From: Chrysogorgia sp. JL179-B06 | Taxonomy: Eukaryota; Cnidaria; Anthozoa; Scleralcyonacea; Chrysogorgiidae | Direction: 5' to 3' | NCBI GenBank assembly: GCA_035772405.1 | Contig: JAYKKM010000153.1 | Span: forward strand, 248,001 to 312,000 | DNA length: 64,000 nucleotides | Part shown: piece by piece, positions 1 through 13,965 of the stretch | How positions within the stretch are numbered: the stretch's first letter is position 1 | Layout of the letters: every line of letters starts with the position of its first letter | Made by a program: the position numbers and the translations under genes | The notes under the pieces: model-generated | What the model was told of the DNA's origin: nothing | What the model saw: the letters and a program-made list of their open reading frames with translations, nothing else | The model's database searches: none

Positions 1-506
1 ACTCGAGCGACGCTCGACAGCTTGCCAAACAGCTTGCAAGGCTATTATATTCTTGAGCAAGAATTGCGATATCGCGACACAAAAAAAACAGAAATGGACG
101 AAACCATTTGCGTGCAAGTGCAAACCGCACGTTGAAACGTGACGTTTGGGTTATCTCGTTTTAACCAATCAGATTGTACTGATCTCACGGTGAAATGTAG
201 CACCGTGGGAACTGGGAACATTAAAAGCGCTCGAAGTATTATTCAATTTTTCGCAAAACCTTGACGTTTTAAACACTGTTCTTCCATTGATTCCATCCAT
301 AACAATAACATAGGTGATAGTTTGAAGCAAACTATAATTTTTTGTCGTTCTTCGTTTGTTTCGTCAGGAAATTAACTCTTAATATGTACGTACTTCGTTC
401 TTTATATGGCAGAGTTTACACCAAAAAAGTTATCTTCGGACAAACTTTTAGTCGTGTCGACGTTTAAATGGATTGACATTCTACATGAAATGCAAGAAAG
501 AGCGCC
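1..506. other. no gene seen
   Basis: No open frame with coding character, splice pattern or recognisable repeat was found here. The sequence is AT-rich and could be intergenic or intronic. Confidence 0.4.
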
Positions 507-1732
507 TGGTCTATATGGAGGGTGGTGTCTGCCAAAATTAATGTTTACATTTTGCACTCCAATTTGTACATTTTGTTATTGACACATGTACAATGCGTTA
601 TGACATTAAAGAGTTTAATTATGACATGGACGCTGCACGTTTTGCAGTGATCTTTGTCCTCTGTTTGCTCATTTTGGCCTCAAGTTGAGGTATAACCTGG
701 ATTCCTTAGACATACTCAGAACACCAATTTGGGGTCGGCACTAGATCATATCCTTCATATCCGGAAGCCGTATTGAGATACTTTGAGTCTCCTCGCGATG
801 TCGTAAACAAAACACTGCAATATTCTCGGACGAGTAAAAATTGGTCGTGGGCGAATGGAGACTCACAAAAGCCGATGATGTCGAAGGTAATTTTTAACAC
901 AAGCTGCTTCCCAGTAGCTTCAAAGCATGACTATAAATCGGAACTTGTAAGTTTATTTATTAAGTTTATCTGTTACACATTTATTTGACGTATTATTCGT
1001 GTGAAACAAATTATTCTTCGTCCAAACTAAATACGTTAATAATACGGCAATTTTGGTCACAAGCTGGCTCACTTGCTTTGTTTTGAACACGATGCGTGTA
1101 TTTAATATTCATTACCACTATTGAGAAAATGCGAATCTCAGCCACATCTAGCTCAAACATCCCAAACGAAGTAAAACAAAGCTGATGACTCCCCGAAGAA
1201 GTTTGGCTTGTGAACAAAATTGCCGTATTAACGTATTTAGTTTGGACGAAGAATAATTTGTTTCACACGAATAGTACGTCAAATAAATGTGTAGCAGATA
1301 AACTTATAAATAAACTTACAAGTTCCGATTAGTCGTGCTTTGAAGCTGATTTGTTTTAAATTCTCCTCACCACTGGCACTGGGAAGCAGCTTGTGTTAAA
1401 AATTACCTTCGACATCATCGGCTTTTGTGAGTCTCCACTTTGTGTGGCGTTTATTTAAGGTGAATCATTCGCCCACGACCAATTTTTACTCGTCCGAGAT
1501 AATAATATTGCAGTGTTTTGTTCACGACAGCGCGAGGAGTCTCAAAGTATCTCAATACTTCCGGATCACAGTGCCACACATAATGTTATGTCATGGATGT
1601 GGACAAAACGTGAGCGTCCATGTCATAATTCAAGTCTTTAATGTCATAACGCATTGTGTCAATAACAAAATGTACAAATTGGAGTGCAAAACGTAAACAT
1701 TAATTTTGGCGGACATCACCCTCCATAGGTCT
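507..1732. mobile_element. fold-back element with long inverted arms
   Basis: The sequence from about 507 to 1063 returns in reverse complement from about 1206 to 1732, including the outer motif CTATATGGAGGGTG (its partner near 1720 reads CACCCTCCATAGG) and the inner ATACGTTAATAATACGGCAA. The loop is about 140 bp. The arms differ by scattered substitutions and small indels. The short open frames in the arms mirror each other and are not genes. It is a non-autonomous fold-back or MITE-like element with no transposase. Confidence 0.75.
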
Positions 1733-2317
1733 AACGTTAAAGAAGACTCTCAAGTCGCATTATGTTAATAGATACAGAGAGTTTTAATATCCTTGGTGCA
1801 AAAAATTTCCTCAGTTAATATTCTTGGCTCAGGAAATGCGACCAAAAAGTATCTTGATTTCTCCAACTAAATCATCAGACGTAGTGTTTATATTGCAGCA
1901 CAGAAACGAGAACACAAGCCATCGAGAATCAAAACAAAAATTGATCAAAGATTTTCCCACGCCTCACGAACGCCGCGTAAACTTGTAAAAAGATGTTACC
2001 GTTAATTTTTGTGCTGTCAAGTCTTTTTTTATTGTTTGAAGTGCAGTGTTTATCGACCTTTTTGATTTCATTGCCGCGAGTTACATAAATATATTCTAAA
2101 ATCATATTCTTTTCTGTCCCAAATCCCAATTGGTTGCTAATTTAAACACCAGACACAATTTGTTTCACCCCTCCCATCCCCGGCGCTCCCTCCCCTTGAC
2201 AAAAACAGTTTCATCTCCGCCCGCAATTTACCCTCCCCCCCACCATTTTCCCCTCCCGGCATGAGAGCTCGCAATTTTTCCGAAGGCTACGTTTCATCCG
2301 GATGATCCGGGCAGTGC

Positions 2318-2448
2318 TTCCACTTGCAAGGAAATTTCCTTGCAAAAGGAAATTTTGGCCTTTGCAAGGAAAAATGCAAGGAAATAAAATTTGCAAGGAA
2401 ATGACAAGGAAATTTGATCTAAAACAAGGAAATTGAAAGGAAATTTGA
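2318..2448 (+). repeat. irregular CAAGGAAAT minisatellite
   Basis: The motif (G)CAAGGAAAT recurs about ten times with spacers of variable length between 2318 and 2448. The first copies form a short inverted pair (CAAGGAAATTTCCTTG). Confidence 0.65.
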
Positions 2449-3795
2449 AGATTCTTATAAAAAAGCACTTATCTTACGATTGAGACGTATACTCATTGAA
2501 AGTCGATTTCAGCTGAAATGAGAGGTAGCCTGAGACTAGTACAGATCAGGCCCTCCCCTAAAGGGAAGGTTCTTCGAACTTACTTCACGTGGTAATTACG
2601 CGCGGGATGCGTGGCTTCCGCACTAAATTAAAACGCGTTGCCTCGCAAATAGATATTAAATAATGTTTCTCACACTTGATTATGGACGATTTTTCGGCCT
2701 CAAATTCATCATCGTCGAAAGAATCCAATCAACTGAGAAAGGAATTCCTTGACGAATTGTTTCAAAAGTATAATTGAAACTAAGTAACTCATGAGTCGTG
2801 ACTGCATTTAGAAGTAATATAAAAGTGATTATGGATGTTAAATTTAGTATTATTGTTAAATCGGCTCAATTTCCATATAAATGACCCCCAAATACGCGGT
2901 ATATAATCCTAGCCCTAACCAAGACTGGAACGATAACTTGGCCGCCATCTTTGAAGAGTTCAATGGTGATATTTTTGTAGGTAGCCCCAGTCCTTTTTTC
3001 AAAATGGCGTCGAAAAATATAGTTTGAAAATCGATAAATTTGACCACTTTCGCAACTTTTAATGCATTTATTTTTTACCCCAGAGCACACTTAGGCCAAC
3101 AAAACTTTTAAATGGGGTATATACAATACTCAAAAGTTGTTTACCTATTGAAATATACAGAGAACAAGACGAAAGTTGAGCAAAAAACCGCGCGAAAATT
3201 GATTGTTTTTCTGGGTTTTGAGCACACACACGAAGAGTTATAAGATATTATAGCACCTTTTATAAAGATAAATTTTAGATGCATTGATACTGGCTGTCCC
3301 AGCTTCCAGAAACTTAATTTAACAAGACGCCCGCTAGGCGTTAACTTGGGCTACTGATTTTAGGGACATGGCGCGCATATTGCCTGCGGAGATGGGTATG
3401 CATTGGTGGCATGTTAGACAGTTGGAATTAGAAAACCCGCTCACTTGTCTTATATTACCAAGGATAATATTTAATGCATTGATTTCTGTCATCAGGCCAC
3501 TGAAGGCATTGTGCAGCGCTCGCAGGCTAGCCTCCCCATGCAGAACGCCTACACGGTAATGCTATATTTTTTCTAATATCTGTTCGATTGAAGGTCTTCG
3601 TGTGTCAAAATTCATATAAAAATCAACGGCAAGGTATACGAAACATATCTGTTACGAAATTACATCGGTTTAATGGACATAAAAGCATTAAATCATCGGG
3701 TATTAAAACGACGAATAGATCTTGAAGCCATATATTATGTCCTTTGATTTTTGTGGGTACCGCGGTCAGCGGTACCCATATAGTCATGGTGTTGA

Positions 3796-3820
3796 GGTAG
3801 GTAGGTAGGTAGGTAGGTAG
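3796..3820 (+). repeat. (GGTA)n microsatellite
   Basis: Six uninterrupted copies of the tetranucleotide GGTA. Confidence 0.85.
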
Positions 3821-4660
3821 GGGTTCAACATCGAAATTACGACTGCGCAACTCAGATGCTAATTCGGAATTCGTCGGAAAATGTCGTCTCCATCGTTAGG
3901 GCATAAATATCGATCATCGAAGGATTCTTGTGTGTACAAACTACTCAAGTGAAATTAGCCGGCGATACAGCAGACGATTCGTAAATCGACGTATTTTGAT
4001 CAAAGTTGTCGTCGCATATCAATATCTTTGATGTGAAAAGGGACGTCAGAGTGCGTTTATTCATTATGGATACTAAAGATTATATTTTAACGTTTTATAT
4101 CAATGTATTACAACATTAACGATAACCACATGAAATCGATAGTCTGGCCATGCTATTATTTGTAAACGAACACGTCCGAACAAACTTAAACATGTTTCCT
4201 AACCTCACTAACAGTTGCGACGACTGGAACAACATAAAAATACGATATCCGACACTTCTAAGTTGAATTAACCATCGAAATATTGCAAATACAACTCAAT
4301 GTCTGTTTTACTCCGCCATCTCTGAAATATGATCTGTTAACGTGAAGCTATCACCATATTCAGCAGCCGTTTTATATTTTGATATATTTTTACGTCTTTT
4401 ATATACATTTGTTTACATTTGTGACAAAGACATATAATCCGATTGTATCAGATTCATTTATTTTGTTATACTTAAGTTGTGATTTGCAGTGGATCCCAGC
4501 AAATACATATAGATGTAAATACAAAAAATAACCAAGCAAGTTACAGCATTATATATTGTTTTAGTTCGAGCAAATGCTAGATTAAAATTGCGGATATATT
4601 CTGAGAGGCTGTTCCATTCGTCTGTAAAATGAACACTAACACTCTTAGTGGGCCGTACAA

Positions 4661-7600
4661 TTATCCCCAAGTTCGAATTACACCCCGAATTTATACACGT
4701 AGCCTTATTTCTCCTTATTTCTCCGCAACTATTCTATAGAATATTTTCAAATTAATATATGTTATAGACAATTTAAATTCTATTTCGTATGGAAGAATGG
4801 TACAGACAATACGGCAGACGATATAAACACTTCGTGGGGCTCAGCGTACATATAATACGCTACACGGCTGAGAGCCGTATAAAGATATATGCCAAGTTCG
4901 AATTACACCCCGAATTTATACACGTAGCCTTATTTCTCCGCAACTAATCTATAGAATATTTTCAAATTAATATATGCTATAGACAATTTAATTCTCTTTC
5001 GTATGGTGTATGTTGCGCAGTTGGAAGATTGACACAGGCGATTCAGGCATGCGGTAGACGATTCGTACATCGAAAATTTCAATTGCTCTTATCTTCGATA
5101 ACGTCTTTGAATTAAATATTATATTACTCCCGCACAATTCTATACAATATTTTTCAATTAACATATGTTGTAGAGAATTTAATACTCTTTGGTATGGTGT
5201 ATATTGCGCGGTTGGAAGGAATCGTACAGACAATACGGCAGACGATAAACGCTTCGTGGGTCTCAGCGTATATACATGTACGCTACACGGCTGACAGCCG
5301 TACAAAAATATATGCCAAGTTCAAATTACACCCCGAATTTATACCACTTAGCCTTATTTCTTCGCAACTATTCTATAGAATATTTTCAAATTAATATATG
5401 TTATAGACAATTTAATTCTCTTTCGTATGGTCTATGTTGCGCAGTTGGAAGAATGGTACAGGCGATTCAGGCCAATTGCTCTTATCTTCAATAACGTCTT
5501 TGAATTAAATACTATATTACTCCCGTACAATTCTATACAATATTTTTCAATCAACATATGTTGTAGAGAATTTAATTCTCTTTCGTATGGTGTATATTGC
5601 GCGGTTGGAAGAATCGTACAGACAATACGGCAGACGATAAACGCTTCGTGGGGCTCAGCGTATATACGCTACACGGCTGACAGCCGTACAAAAATATATG
5701 CCAAGTAATTTAAATTACACCCCGAATTTATACCACTTAGCCTTATTTCTCCGCAACTATTCTATAGAATATTTTCAAATTAATATACGTTATAGACAAT
5801 TTAATTATCTTTCGTATGGTGTATATTGCGCGGTTGGAAGAATGACACAGGCGATTCAGGCATGCGGCAGACCATTCGTACATCGAAAATTTCAATTGCT
5901 CTTATCTTAATTCAATAACGTCTTTGAATTAAATACTATATTACTCCCGTACAATTCTATACAATATTTTTCAATTAACATATGTTGTAGAGAATTTAAT
6001 TCTCTTTCGTATGGTGTATATTGCGCGGTTGGAAGAATGACACAGGCGATTCAGGCACGCGGCAGACGATTCGTTCATCGAAAATTTCAATTGCTCTTAT
6101 CTTCAATAACGTCTTTGAATTAAATACTATATTACTCCGGTACAATTCTATACAATATTTTTCAATTAACATATGTTGTAGAGAATTTAATTCTCTTTCG
6201 TATGGTGTATGTTGCGCAGTTGGAAGAATGACACAGGCGATTCAGGCATGCGGCAGACGATTCGTACATCGAACATTTCAATTGCTCTTATCTTCAATAA
6301 CGTCTTTGAATTAAATACTATATTACTCCCGTACAATTCTATACAATATTTTTCAATTAACATATGTTGTAGAGAATTTAATTCTCTTTCGTATGGTGTA
6401 TATTGCGCGGTTGGAAGAATGACACAGGCGATTCAGGCACGCGGCAGACGATTCGTTCATCGAAAATTTCAATTGCTCTTATCTTCAATAACGTCTTTGG
6501 ATTAAATACTATATTACTCCGGTACAATTCTATACAATATTTTTCAATTAACATATGTTGTAGAGAATTTAATTATCTTTCGTATGGTATATATTGCGCG
6601 GTTGGAAGAATCGTACAGACAATACGGCAGACGATAAACGCTTCGGCTGATAGCCGTATAAGATATATATACCAAGTTCAAATTTGACACCCCGAATTTA
6701 TACCAGTAGCGTATTTCTCCGCAACCATTCTATAGAATATTTTCAAATTAACATATGTTGTAGAGAATTTAATTCTCTTTCGTATGGTGTATGTTGCGCA
6801 GTTGGAAGAATGACACAGGCGATTCAGGCATGCGGCAGACGATTCGTACATCGAAAATTTCAATTGCTCTTATCTTCAATAACGTCTTTGAATTAAATAC
6901 TATATTACTCCCGTACAATTCTATACAATATTTTTCAATTAACATATGTTGTAGAGAATTTAATTCTCTTTCGTATGGTGTATATTGCGCGGTTGGAAGA
7001 ATGACACAGGCGATTCAGGCACGCGGCAGACGATTCGTTCATCGAAAATTTCAATTGCTCTTATCTTCAATAACGTCTTTGAATTAAATACTATATTACT
7101 CCGGTACAATTCTATACAATATTTTTCAATTAACATATGTTGTAGAGAATTTAATTCTCTTTCGTATGGTATATATTGCGCGGTTGGAAGAATCGTACAG
7201 ACAATACGGCAGACGATAAACGCTTCGGCTGACAGCCGTATAAGATATATATACCAAGTTCAAATTTGACACCCCGAATTTATACCAGTAGCGTATTTCT
7301 CCGCAACCATTCTATAGAATATTTTCAAATTAATATATGTTATAGACAATTTAATTCTCTTTCGTATGGTGTATGTTGTGCAGTTGGAAGAATGACACAG
7401 GCGATTCAGGGATGCGGCAGGCGATTTGCTCATCGAAAATTTCAATTGTTCTGTATCTTCAATAACGTCTTTGAATTAAATACTATATTAATTACTCCCG
7501 TACAATTATATACAATATTTTCAATTAACATATGTCGTAGATAATTTAATTCTGTATGGTGTATGTTGCGCAGTAGGAAAAATGGTACAGTCCAGACAAT

Positions 7601-8642
7601 ACGGCAGACGATAAACGCTTCGTGGGGCTCATCGTATATACGCTACATGGCTGACAGCCGTACAAAAATATATGCCAATTAGTTCAAATTACACCCCGAA
7701 TTTATACCAGGAGCGTATTTCTCCGCAACTATTCTATAGAATATTTTCAAATTGATATATTCTATAGACAATTTAATTCTCTTTCGTATGGTGTATGTTG
7801 CGCAGTTGGAAGAATATGGTACAGACAATACGGCAGACGATAAACGCTTCGGCTGACAGCCGTTTTAGATATTACATGTATATACCAGTTCAAATTACAC
7901 CCCGAATTTATACCAGTAGCGTATTTCTCCGCAACCATTCTATAGAATATTTTCAAATTAATATATGCTATAAACAATTTAATTCTCTTTCGTATGGTGT
8001 ATGTTGCGCAGTTGGAAGAATGACACAGGCGATTCAGGCATGCGGCAGACGATTCGTACATCGAAAATTTCAATTGCTCTTATCAATTCGATAACGTCTT
8101 TGAATTAAATATTATATTACTCCCGCACAATTCTATACAATATTTTTCTCTTGTAGATAATTTAATTCTCTTTCGTATGGTGTATATTGCGCGGTTGGAA
8201 GAATTGTACAGACAATACGGCAGACGATAAACGCTTAGTGCCGTACAAAAATATATGCCAAGTTCGAATTACACCCCGAATTTATACACGTTTCTCCGCA
8301 ACTATTCTATAGAATATTTTCAAATTAATAAATGTTATAGACAATTTAATTATCTTTCGTATGGTGTATGTTGCGTAGGTGGAAGAATGGTATAGACAAT
8401 ACGGCAGACGATAAACGCTTCGTGGGGCTCAGCGTATATATATACGCTACACGGCTGACAGCCGCCAAGTTCGAATTACACCCCGAATTTATACACGTAG
8501 CTTTATTTCTCCGCAACTATTCTATAGAATATTTTCAAATTAATATATGTTATAGACAATTTAATTCTCTTTCGTATGGTGTATGTTGTACAGTTGGAAG
8601 AATGACACAGGCGATTCAGGGATGCGGCAGGGATTCAGGGAT
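4661..8642 (+). repeat. satellite array, forward half
   Basis: Two related unit types alternate. Type B is about 194 bp and has TTCTATACAATATTTTTCAA followed by AACATATGTTGTAGAG. Type A is longer and has TTCTATAGAATATTTTCAAA, then CGATAAACGCTTCG and the palindromic CGGCTGACAGCCG. Both share a CTTTCGTATGGT core followed by a TTGGAAGAAT box. Neighbouring copies are often over 95% alike. The many frames of 60-120 codons here are repeats of each other with regular stops, so they are not coding. Confidence 0.85.
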
Positions 8643-11600
8643 GCTGAGCCCCACGAAGCGTTTATCGTCACCCGTATTGTCTGTACCATTCTTCCAACTG
8701 CGCAATATACACCATACGAAAGAGAATTAAATTGTCTATAACATATATTAATTTGAGAATATTCTATAGAATAGTTGCGGAGAAATAAGGCTACTGGTAT
8801 AAATTCGGGGTGCAATTTAAACTAATTGGCATATATTTTTGTACGGTTGTCAGCCGTGTAGCGTATATACGCTGAGCCCCACGAAGCGTTTATCGTCTGC
8901 CGTATTGTCTCTACCATTCTTCCAACTGCGCAACATACACTATAAGAAAGAGAATTAAATTCTCTACAACATATGTTGATTGAAAATATTGTATAGAATT
9001 GTACGGGAGTAATATTGTATTTAATTCAAAGACGTAATATTGAAGATATAAGAGCAATTGAAATTTTCGATGTACGAATTGTCTGCCGCGTGGCTGAATC
9101 GCCTGTACCATTCTTCCAACTGCGCAACATAGATCATACGAAAGAGAATTAAATTGTCTATAGCTTATATTAATTTGAAAATATTCTATCGAATAGTTGC
9201 GGAGAAATACGCTACTTGGTATAAATTCGTGGTGTCATTTGAACTGTGTAGCGTACAGTATATACGCTGATCCCCACGAAGCGTTAATCGTCTGCCGTAT
9301 TATCTGTACCATTCTTCCAACTGCGCAACATACGCCATACGAAAGAGAATTAAATTGTCTATAGCATATATTAATTTGAAAATATTCTATAGAATAGTTG
9401 CGGAGAAATGCGGCTACGTGTATAAATTCGTGGTGTAATTTGAACTTCGAATATATCTTTATACGGCTGTCAGCCGTGTAACCGTACGCTGAGCCCTGCA
9501 CAAAGCGTTTATCGTCTGCCGTATTGTCTGTACGATTCTTCCAACCGCGCAATATACACCATACGAAAGAGAATTAAATTCTCTACAACATATGTTGATT
9601 GAAAAATATTGTATAGAATTGTACGGGAGTAATATAGTATTTAATTCAAAGACGTTATTGAAGATAAGACCAATTGAAATTTTCGATGTACGAATCGTCT
9701 GCCGCGTGCCTGAATCGCCTGTACCATTCTTCCAACTGCGCAACATAGACCATACGAAAGAGAATTAAATTGTCTATAGCATATATTAATTTGAAAATAT
9801 TCTATAGAATAGTTGCGGAGAAATGCGGCTACGTGTATAAATTCGTGGTGTAATTTGAACTTCGAATATATCTTTATACGGCTGTCAGCCGTGTAACCGT
9901 ACGCTGAGCCCTGCACGAAGCGTTTATCGTATGCCGTATTGTCTGTACGATTCTTCCAACCGCGCAATATACACCATACGAAAGAGAATTAAATTCTCTA
10001 CAACATATGTTGATTGAAAAATATTGTATAGAATTGTACGGGAGTAATATAGTATTTAATTCAAAGACGTTATTGAAGATAAGACCAATTGAAATTTTCG
10101 ATGTACGAATCGTCTGCCGCGTGCCTGAATCGCCTGTACCATTCTTCCAACTGCGCAACATAGACCATACGAAAGAGAATTAAATTGTCTATAGCATATA
10201 TTAATTTGAAAATATTCTATAGAATAGTTGCGGAGAAATGCGGCTACGTGTATAAATTCGTGGTGTAATTTGAACTTCGAATATATCTTTATACGGCTGT
10301 CAGCCGTGTAAACCGTACGCTGAGCCCTGCACGAAGCGTTTATCGTCTGCCGTATTGTCTGTACGATTCTTCCAACCGCGCAATATACACCATACGAAAG
10401 ATAATTAAATTGTCTATAGCTTATATTAATTTGAAAATATTCTATAGAATAGTTGCGGAGAAATAAGGCTACTGGTATAAATTCGGGGTGTAATTTAAAC
10501 TTGGCATATATTTTTGTACGGCTGTCAGCCGTGTATATATACGCTGAGCCCCACGAAGCGTTTATCGTCTGCCGTATTGTCTGTACGATTCTTCCAACCG
10601 CGCAATATACACCATACGAAAGAGAATTAAATTCTCTACAACATATGTTAATTGAAAAATATTGTATAGAATTGTACGGGAGTAATATAGTATTTAATTC
10701 AAAGACGCTATTGAAGATATATAAGAGCAATTGAAATTTTCGATGTACGAATCGTCTACCGCGTGCCTGAATCGCCTGTACCATTCTACCAACTGCGCAG
10801 CATAGACCATACGAAAGAGAATTAAATTGTCTATAGCATATATTAATTTGAAAATATTCTATAGATTAGTTGCGGAGAAATGCGGCTACGTGTATAAATT
10901 CAGTACGCTGAGCCGCACGAAGCGTTTATCGTTTGCCCGTTTGCCGTATTGTCTGTACCATTCTTCCAACCGCGCAATATACACCACACGAAAGAGAATT
11001 AAATTCTCTACAACATATGTGAATTGAAAAATATTGTATAGAATTGTACAGGAGTAATATAGTATTTAATTCAAAGACGTTATTGAAGATAAGAGCAATT
11101 GTAATTTTCGATGTACGAATCGTCTGCCCAGTGGCCACGGTCTGCCGCATGCCTGAATCGCCAGTGTCATTCTTCCAACTGCGCAACATAGACCATACGA
11201 AAGAGAATTAAATTGTCTATAGCGTATATTAATTTGAAAATATTGTATAGATTAGTTGCGGAGAAATAAAGCTACGTGTATAAATTCGGGGTGTAATTCG
11301 AACTTGGCATATATCTTTATACGGCTGCATGCCTGCCAGCCGTGTAAGCCCCACGAAGCGTTTATCCTCTGCCGTATTGTCTGTACCATTCTTCCAACCG
11401 CGCAATATACATCATACGAAAGAGAATTAAATTCTCTACAACATATATTAATTTGAAAATATTCTATGGAATAGTTGCGGAGAAATACGATGTATGAATT
11501 CGGGATGTAATTTGATATAATGCAACTTGGCCTGCCCTGTAGCGAAAATACGCTGAGCCCCACGAATAATTAATATCGTCTGCCGTATTATCTGTATAAT
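8643..11600 (-). repeat. satellite array, reverse half
   Basis: These are the same two unit types as in the forward half, now on the opposite strand (ATTCTTCCAAC ... ACCATACGAAAG). The flip occurs between GGATTCAGGGATG and CTGAGCCCCACGAAGCG near 8643. The last units, beyond about 11450, are degenerate. The 242-codon minus-strand frame at 10056-10784 is a chance read-through of several units and not a gene. Confidence 0.85.
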
Positions 11601-11721
11601 TCTTCCAATACTCAATTGCCATACCCTATCTTATGATAATACACTAGCACTCCAGTTAGTAATTTTGTATTAGTTAGATTTAGTAGGCGAAGAACCATTA
11701 TGTGGATAATGGATATACTAC

Positions 11722-11771
11722 CAATAAATAATAATAATAATAATAATAATTATTATTATTATTATTATTAT
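11722..11771. repeat. (AAT)n(ATT)n palindromic microsatellite
   Basis: About eight AAT triplets are followed directly by about eight ATT triplets, so the tract is self-complementary and can fold into a hairpin. Confidence 0.85.
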
Positions 11772-12349
11772 CATGTAAATATAAAAACATTCTTTTGATT
11801 AGTTTAATATCATGGAGAAATAGCGTGTATAATTTACTGTTGTTATTAGATATAATGCGACTTGGCTTCGAAGCGTTTATCGTTTAAAATATTGTCTGTA
11901 TCAGTATACCAATTTGCGTAACATCTACTACGTGAAAGAGCATTACATTTTCTGCAACACATGTTAAATTCAAAATATTCAATAGATTATTGCTTGAGAA
12001 ATGCTGTATGTAATAAGATATTACCAAGGCATAATATGACAACTTGAACTTTTCATATTTTAAATCGGCTGCGGCAACCCTGAATCGCCGCAATATTCTA
12101 CGCATCATCGCGTATATTCCATTCGAAAGATCATTAAATTCCAGCAGTTTCAGGAGATGACGTCAGTAGCCATGTTTGTCCGCATTTCCCCATAATTCGT
12201 GCGGCCATAACAAAAGAAAATAGCTCATTTGTATTGAATCAGATAAAGATCGGCTGATGAATTTGATGATCGCTTCACGTGTGTTGTAATACGAATCGTC
12301 TGTTGTATCGCCGGCTAATTTCACTTGAGTGTACAAACTACGGTAGAAA

Positions 12350-13165
12350 ATCTCGAAAAACCTTAACTTGTCGACAAGTACAACGTACAAAGGTCGGGTC
12401 GTGTAAGTCGGGAATGCTCATGATCTTCGTGGTGTCGTCTGATCGAGTGCGTTATGGTTTTTGGCTTAATAATTCCCGAGTTCTGATCGAGACTGCGTTT
12501 TTGGCTTTTCGGAGAAGTTTTCGACAAATCCTCAAAACGTCTTGTCTTTCTTGAACTTGTGTTGTTTACATTAAAGGTAAGTTGTATCTTTCTCGTTTTC
12601 AGGTATTTCTGTAGGTATTTATTTGATCATAAATTGATGTGCTTAGCTTCGCTGGCTGTTTTTGTTTTATATTTATTCGTCAAATTCAAATGTTGTACAG
12701 TATATCCATCTGTTTCAGGTGAGGAAGAGTCTAAATTAGGCGACAATGCTGGTAAACAGTGTAATAGCAAAGTCATTGATCGTTAAATACATTACCGGTA
12801 AACATATCGTCTGGCTTGAACAATATTTTATTTCATGTGAATTGTTTGTATGGTTGCAATTACGGTTCAGTAAATAAAGATTTTTTGTTGTTAACTATGC
12901 TGCTGGCCCTTATATGTTTGTCTAAAAATGCATTTACAAACTTTTTTTTGGTTTAGAAACCAACTATGAATGTTGCGTGTTAACAATTGATTGTTTCAGT
13001 GTTCACAATGTCAGACAATTATTTCAAGATGGTCAAAAGCTCCCAAGTAATATATGAACATCATTAAGATGATTTCAGCATTATAGAATGGTTCTTCTCT
13101 GCAGTAATTGTATTCAAGTTTCTGTGAAAATTCTTGTTGTTGTTGACAGATGTTCCTAACATTGT
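12350..13165. other. no gene recognised
   Basis: A 75-codon frame at 12559-12786 (+) starts with a hydrophobic stretch and is followed by an acidic tail after a possible acceptor (TGTTTCAG at 12712-12719). It matches nothing I recognise and could be an exon or chance. The rest is AT-rich non-coding sequence. Confidence 0.3.
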
Positions 13166-13194
13166 ATTATAAATGAGAAATTTTGTGTCTTTTA

Positions 13195-13965
13195 ATGCAT
13201 GGTCAATTCTTCCTGTAATCACCCCCCCCCCCCCCCCAGGCAATACCCCGAGGATTTGTATTTATTGTCAAAGCTCATTGCAAATTCCCCACCCTGGGAC
13301 TTTGAAATTTGACAATTCCCCCACCCCGGGGCAAGCCGGAAACAATACAAAAACACATGAGTTTTAACCAGCTGTTGTGGTCTAGTGATTACCACACATG
13401 TCTATGAGCTGGGAGACACAGGTTCAAATCCTGGGTCGGACCTCCACTCAAGGTCTTAAATATAATTGACGAGAAAGTGCTGCCTTTGCAATAATATCAG
13501 CAAATGGTAAGACTTTCAGGTCTTCTCGGATAACGACCTAAAATCGTAGGTCCTCGGAACCCCTATAATTGGGCTTTTAGCCTGTTGGGTTATTCCGTTC
13601 ACCTAAGAGTGATAAATCTAATAAACTAAACTAAACAAATCAAATAAATGTATAATTAGACAAATTTTAATATCAAATGTCAATTTAACTTAACCAGCGG
13701 CTCATTTCTGCTACTGCTTCCTTTGAGCTCTAGTTCGTTTCGTTTTTTCAGCCCTCCCCCTAGTATGTTGATTTTCTGCAACTTTTTTTCGTCGCCATTT
13801 TGAATATGAATACTTTACTTTAGTTACCAGACTTCCAAGGGCTGGGCCCTATACCCGGGCAAAAAATAATAAAACAATTCCCCACCCCCGGGATTTGATT
13901 TTCTGCATTGTCCCCCGGGGTTGCCCGGGGGGGGGGGGAAGGTTACAGGAAGAATTGATCCATGC
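13195..13965. mobile_element. inverted-repeat element with poly-C/poly-G arms and an internal SINE
   Basis: The left arm (13195-13330: GCATGGTCAATTCTTCCTGTAA, then a C run and GGCAATACCCCG) is repeated in reverse complement at about 13838-13975 (a G run, then TTACAGGAAGAATTGATCCATGC). The arms enclose a tRNA-derived SINE. The homopolymer runs of 14-16 bases are probable sites of length error. Confidence 0.6.
13370..13640 (+). mobile_element. tRNA-derived SINE
   Basis: The head has an A-box-like TGTGGTCTAGTGATTA and a B-box-like GGTTCAAATCC spaced as in tRNA genes. A body of about 180 bp follows, containing CTTCTCGGATAACGACCTAAA and CGTAGGTCC, and an AAACTAAACTAAAC tail. The body resembles the Nin-type conserved domain of invertebrate SINEs from memory, which is uncertain. 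Such elements are transcribed by RNA polymerase III and moved by a partner LINE. Confidence 0.6.

Larger units (their letters stand above)
1733..3900. other. intergenic stretch without recognised genes
   Basis: No coding frame of convincing length or composition was found. It holds a CAAGGAAAT-rich minisatellite and a short GGTA microsatellite, listed separately. The 55 bp around 3690-3745 also occur near 15405-15458 in the same orientation, so part of it is a dispersed repeat. Confidence 0.4.
3944..12332. mobile_element. large inverted structure enclosing a bidirectional satellite array
   Basis: A motif of about 40 bp at 3944-3982 (core AATTAGCCGGCGATACAGCA) is found in reverse complement at 12291-12331 with only two or three differences. 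Between these ends lies a satellite array whose orientation flips near 8643. The arrangement suggests one 8.4-kb fold-back or composite element, but the two ends could also be independent copies of one dispersed repeat. No transposase is present. Confidence 0.5.

Noticed and set aside
4988..11563. Many 60-242-codon frames containing LNTILLPYNSIQYFSINIC and related phrases
   Set aside because: They are translations of satellite units on both strands, with the same stops in each unit and no start or splice context. The largest (10056-10784) is a chance read-through.
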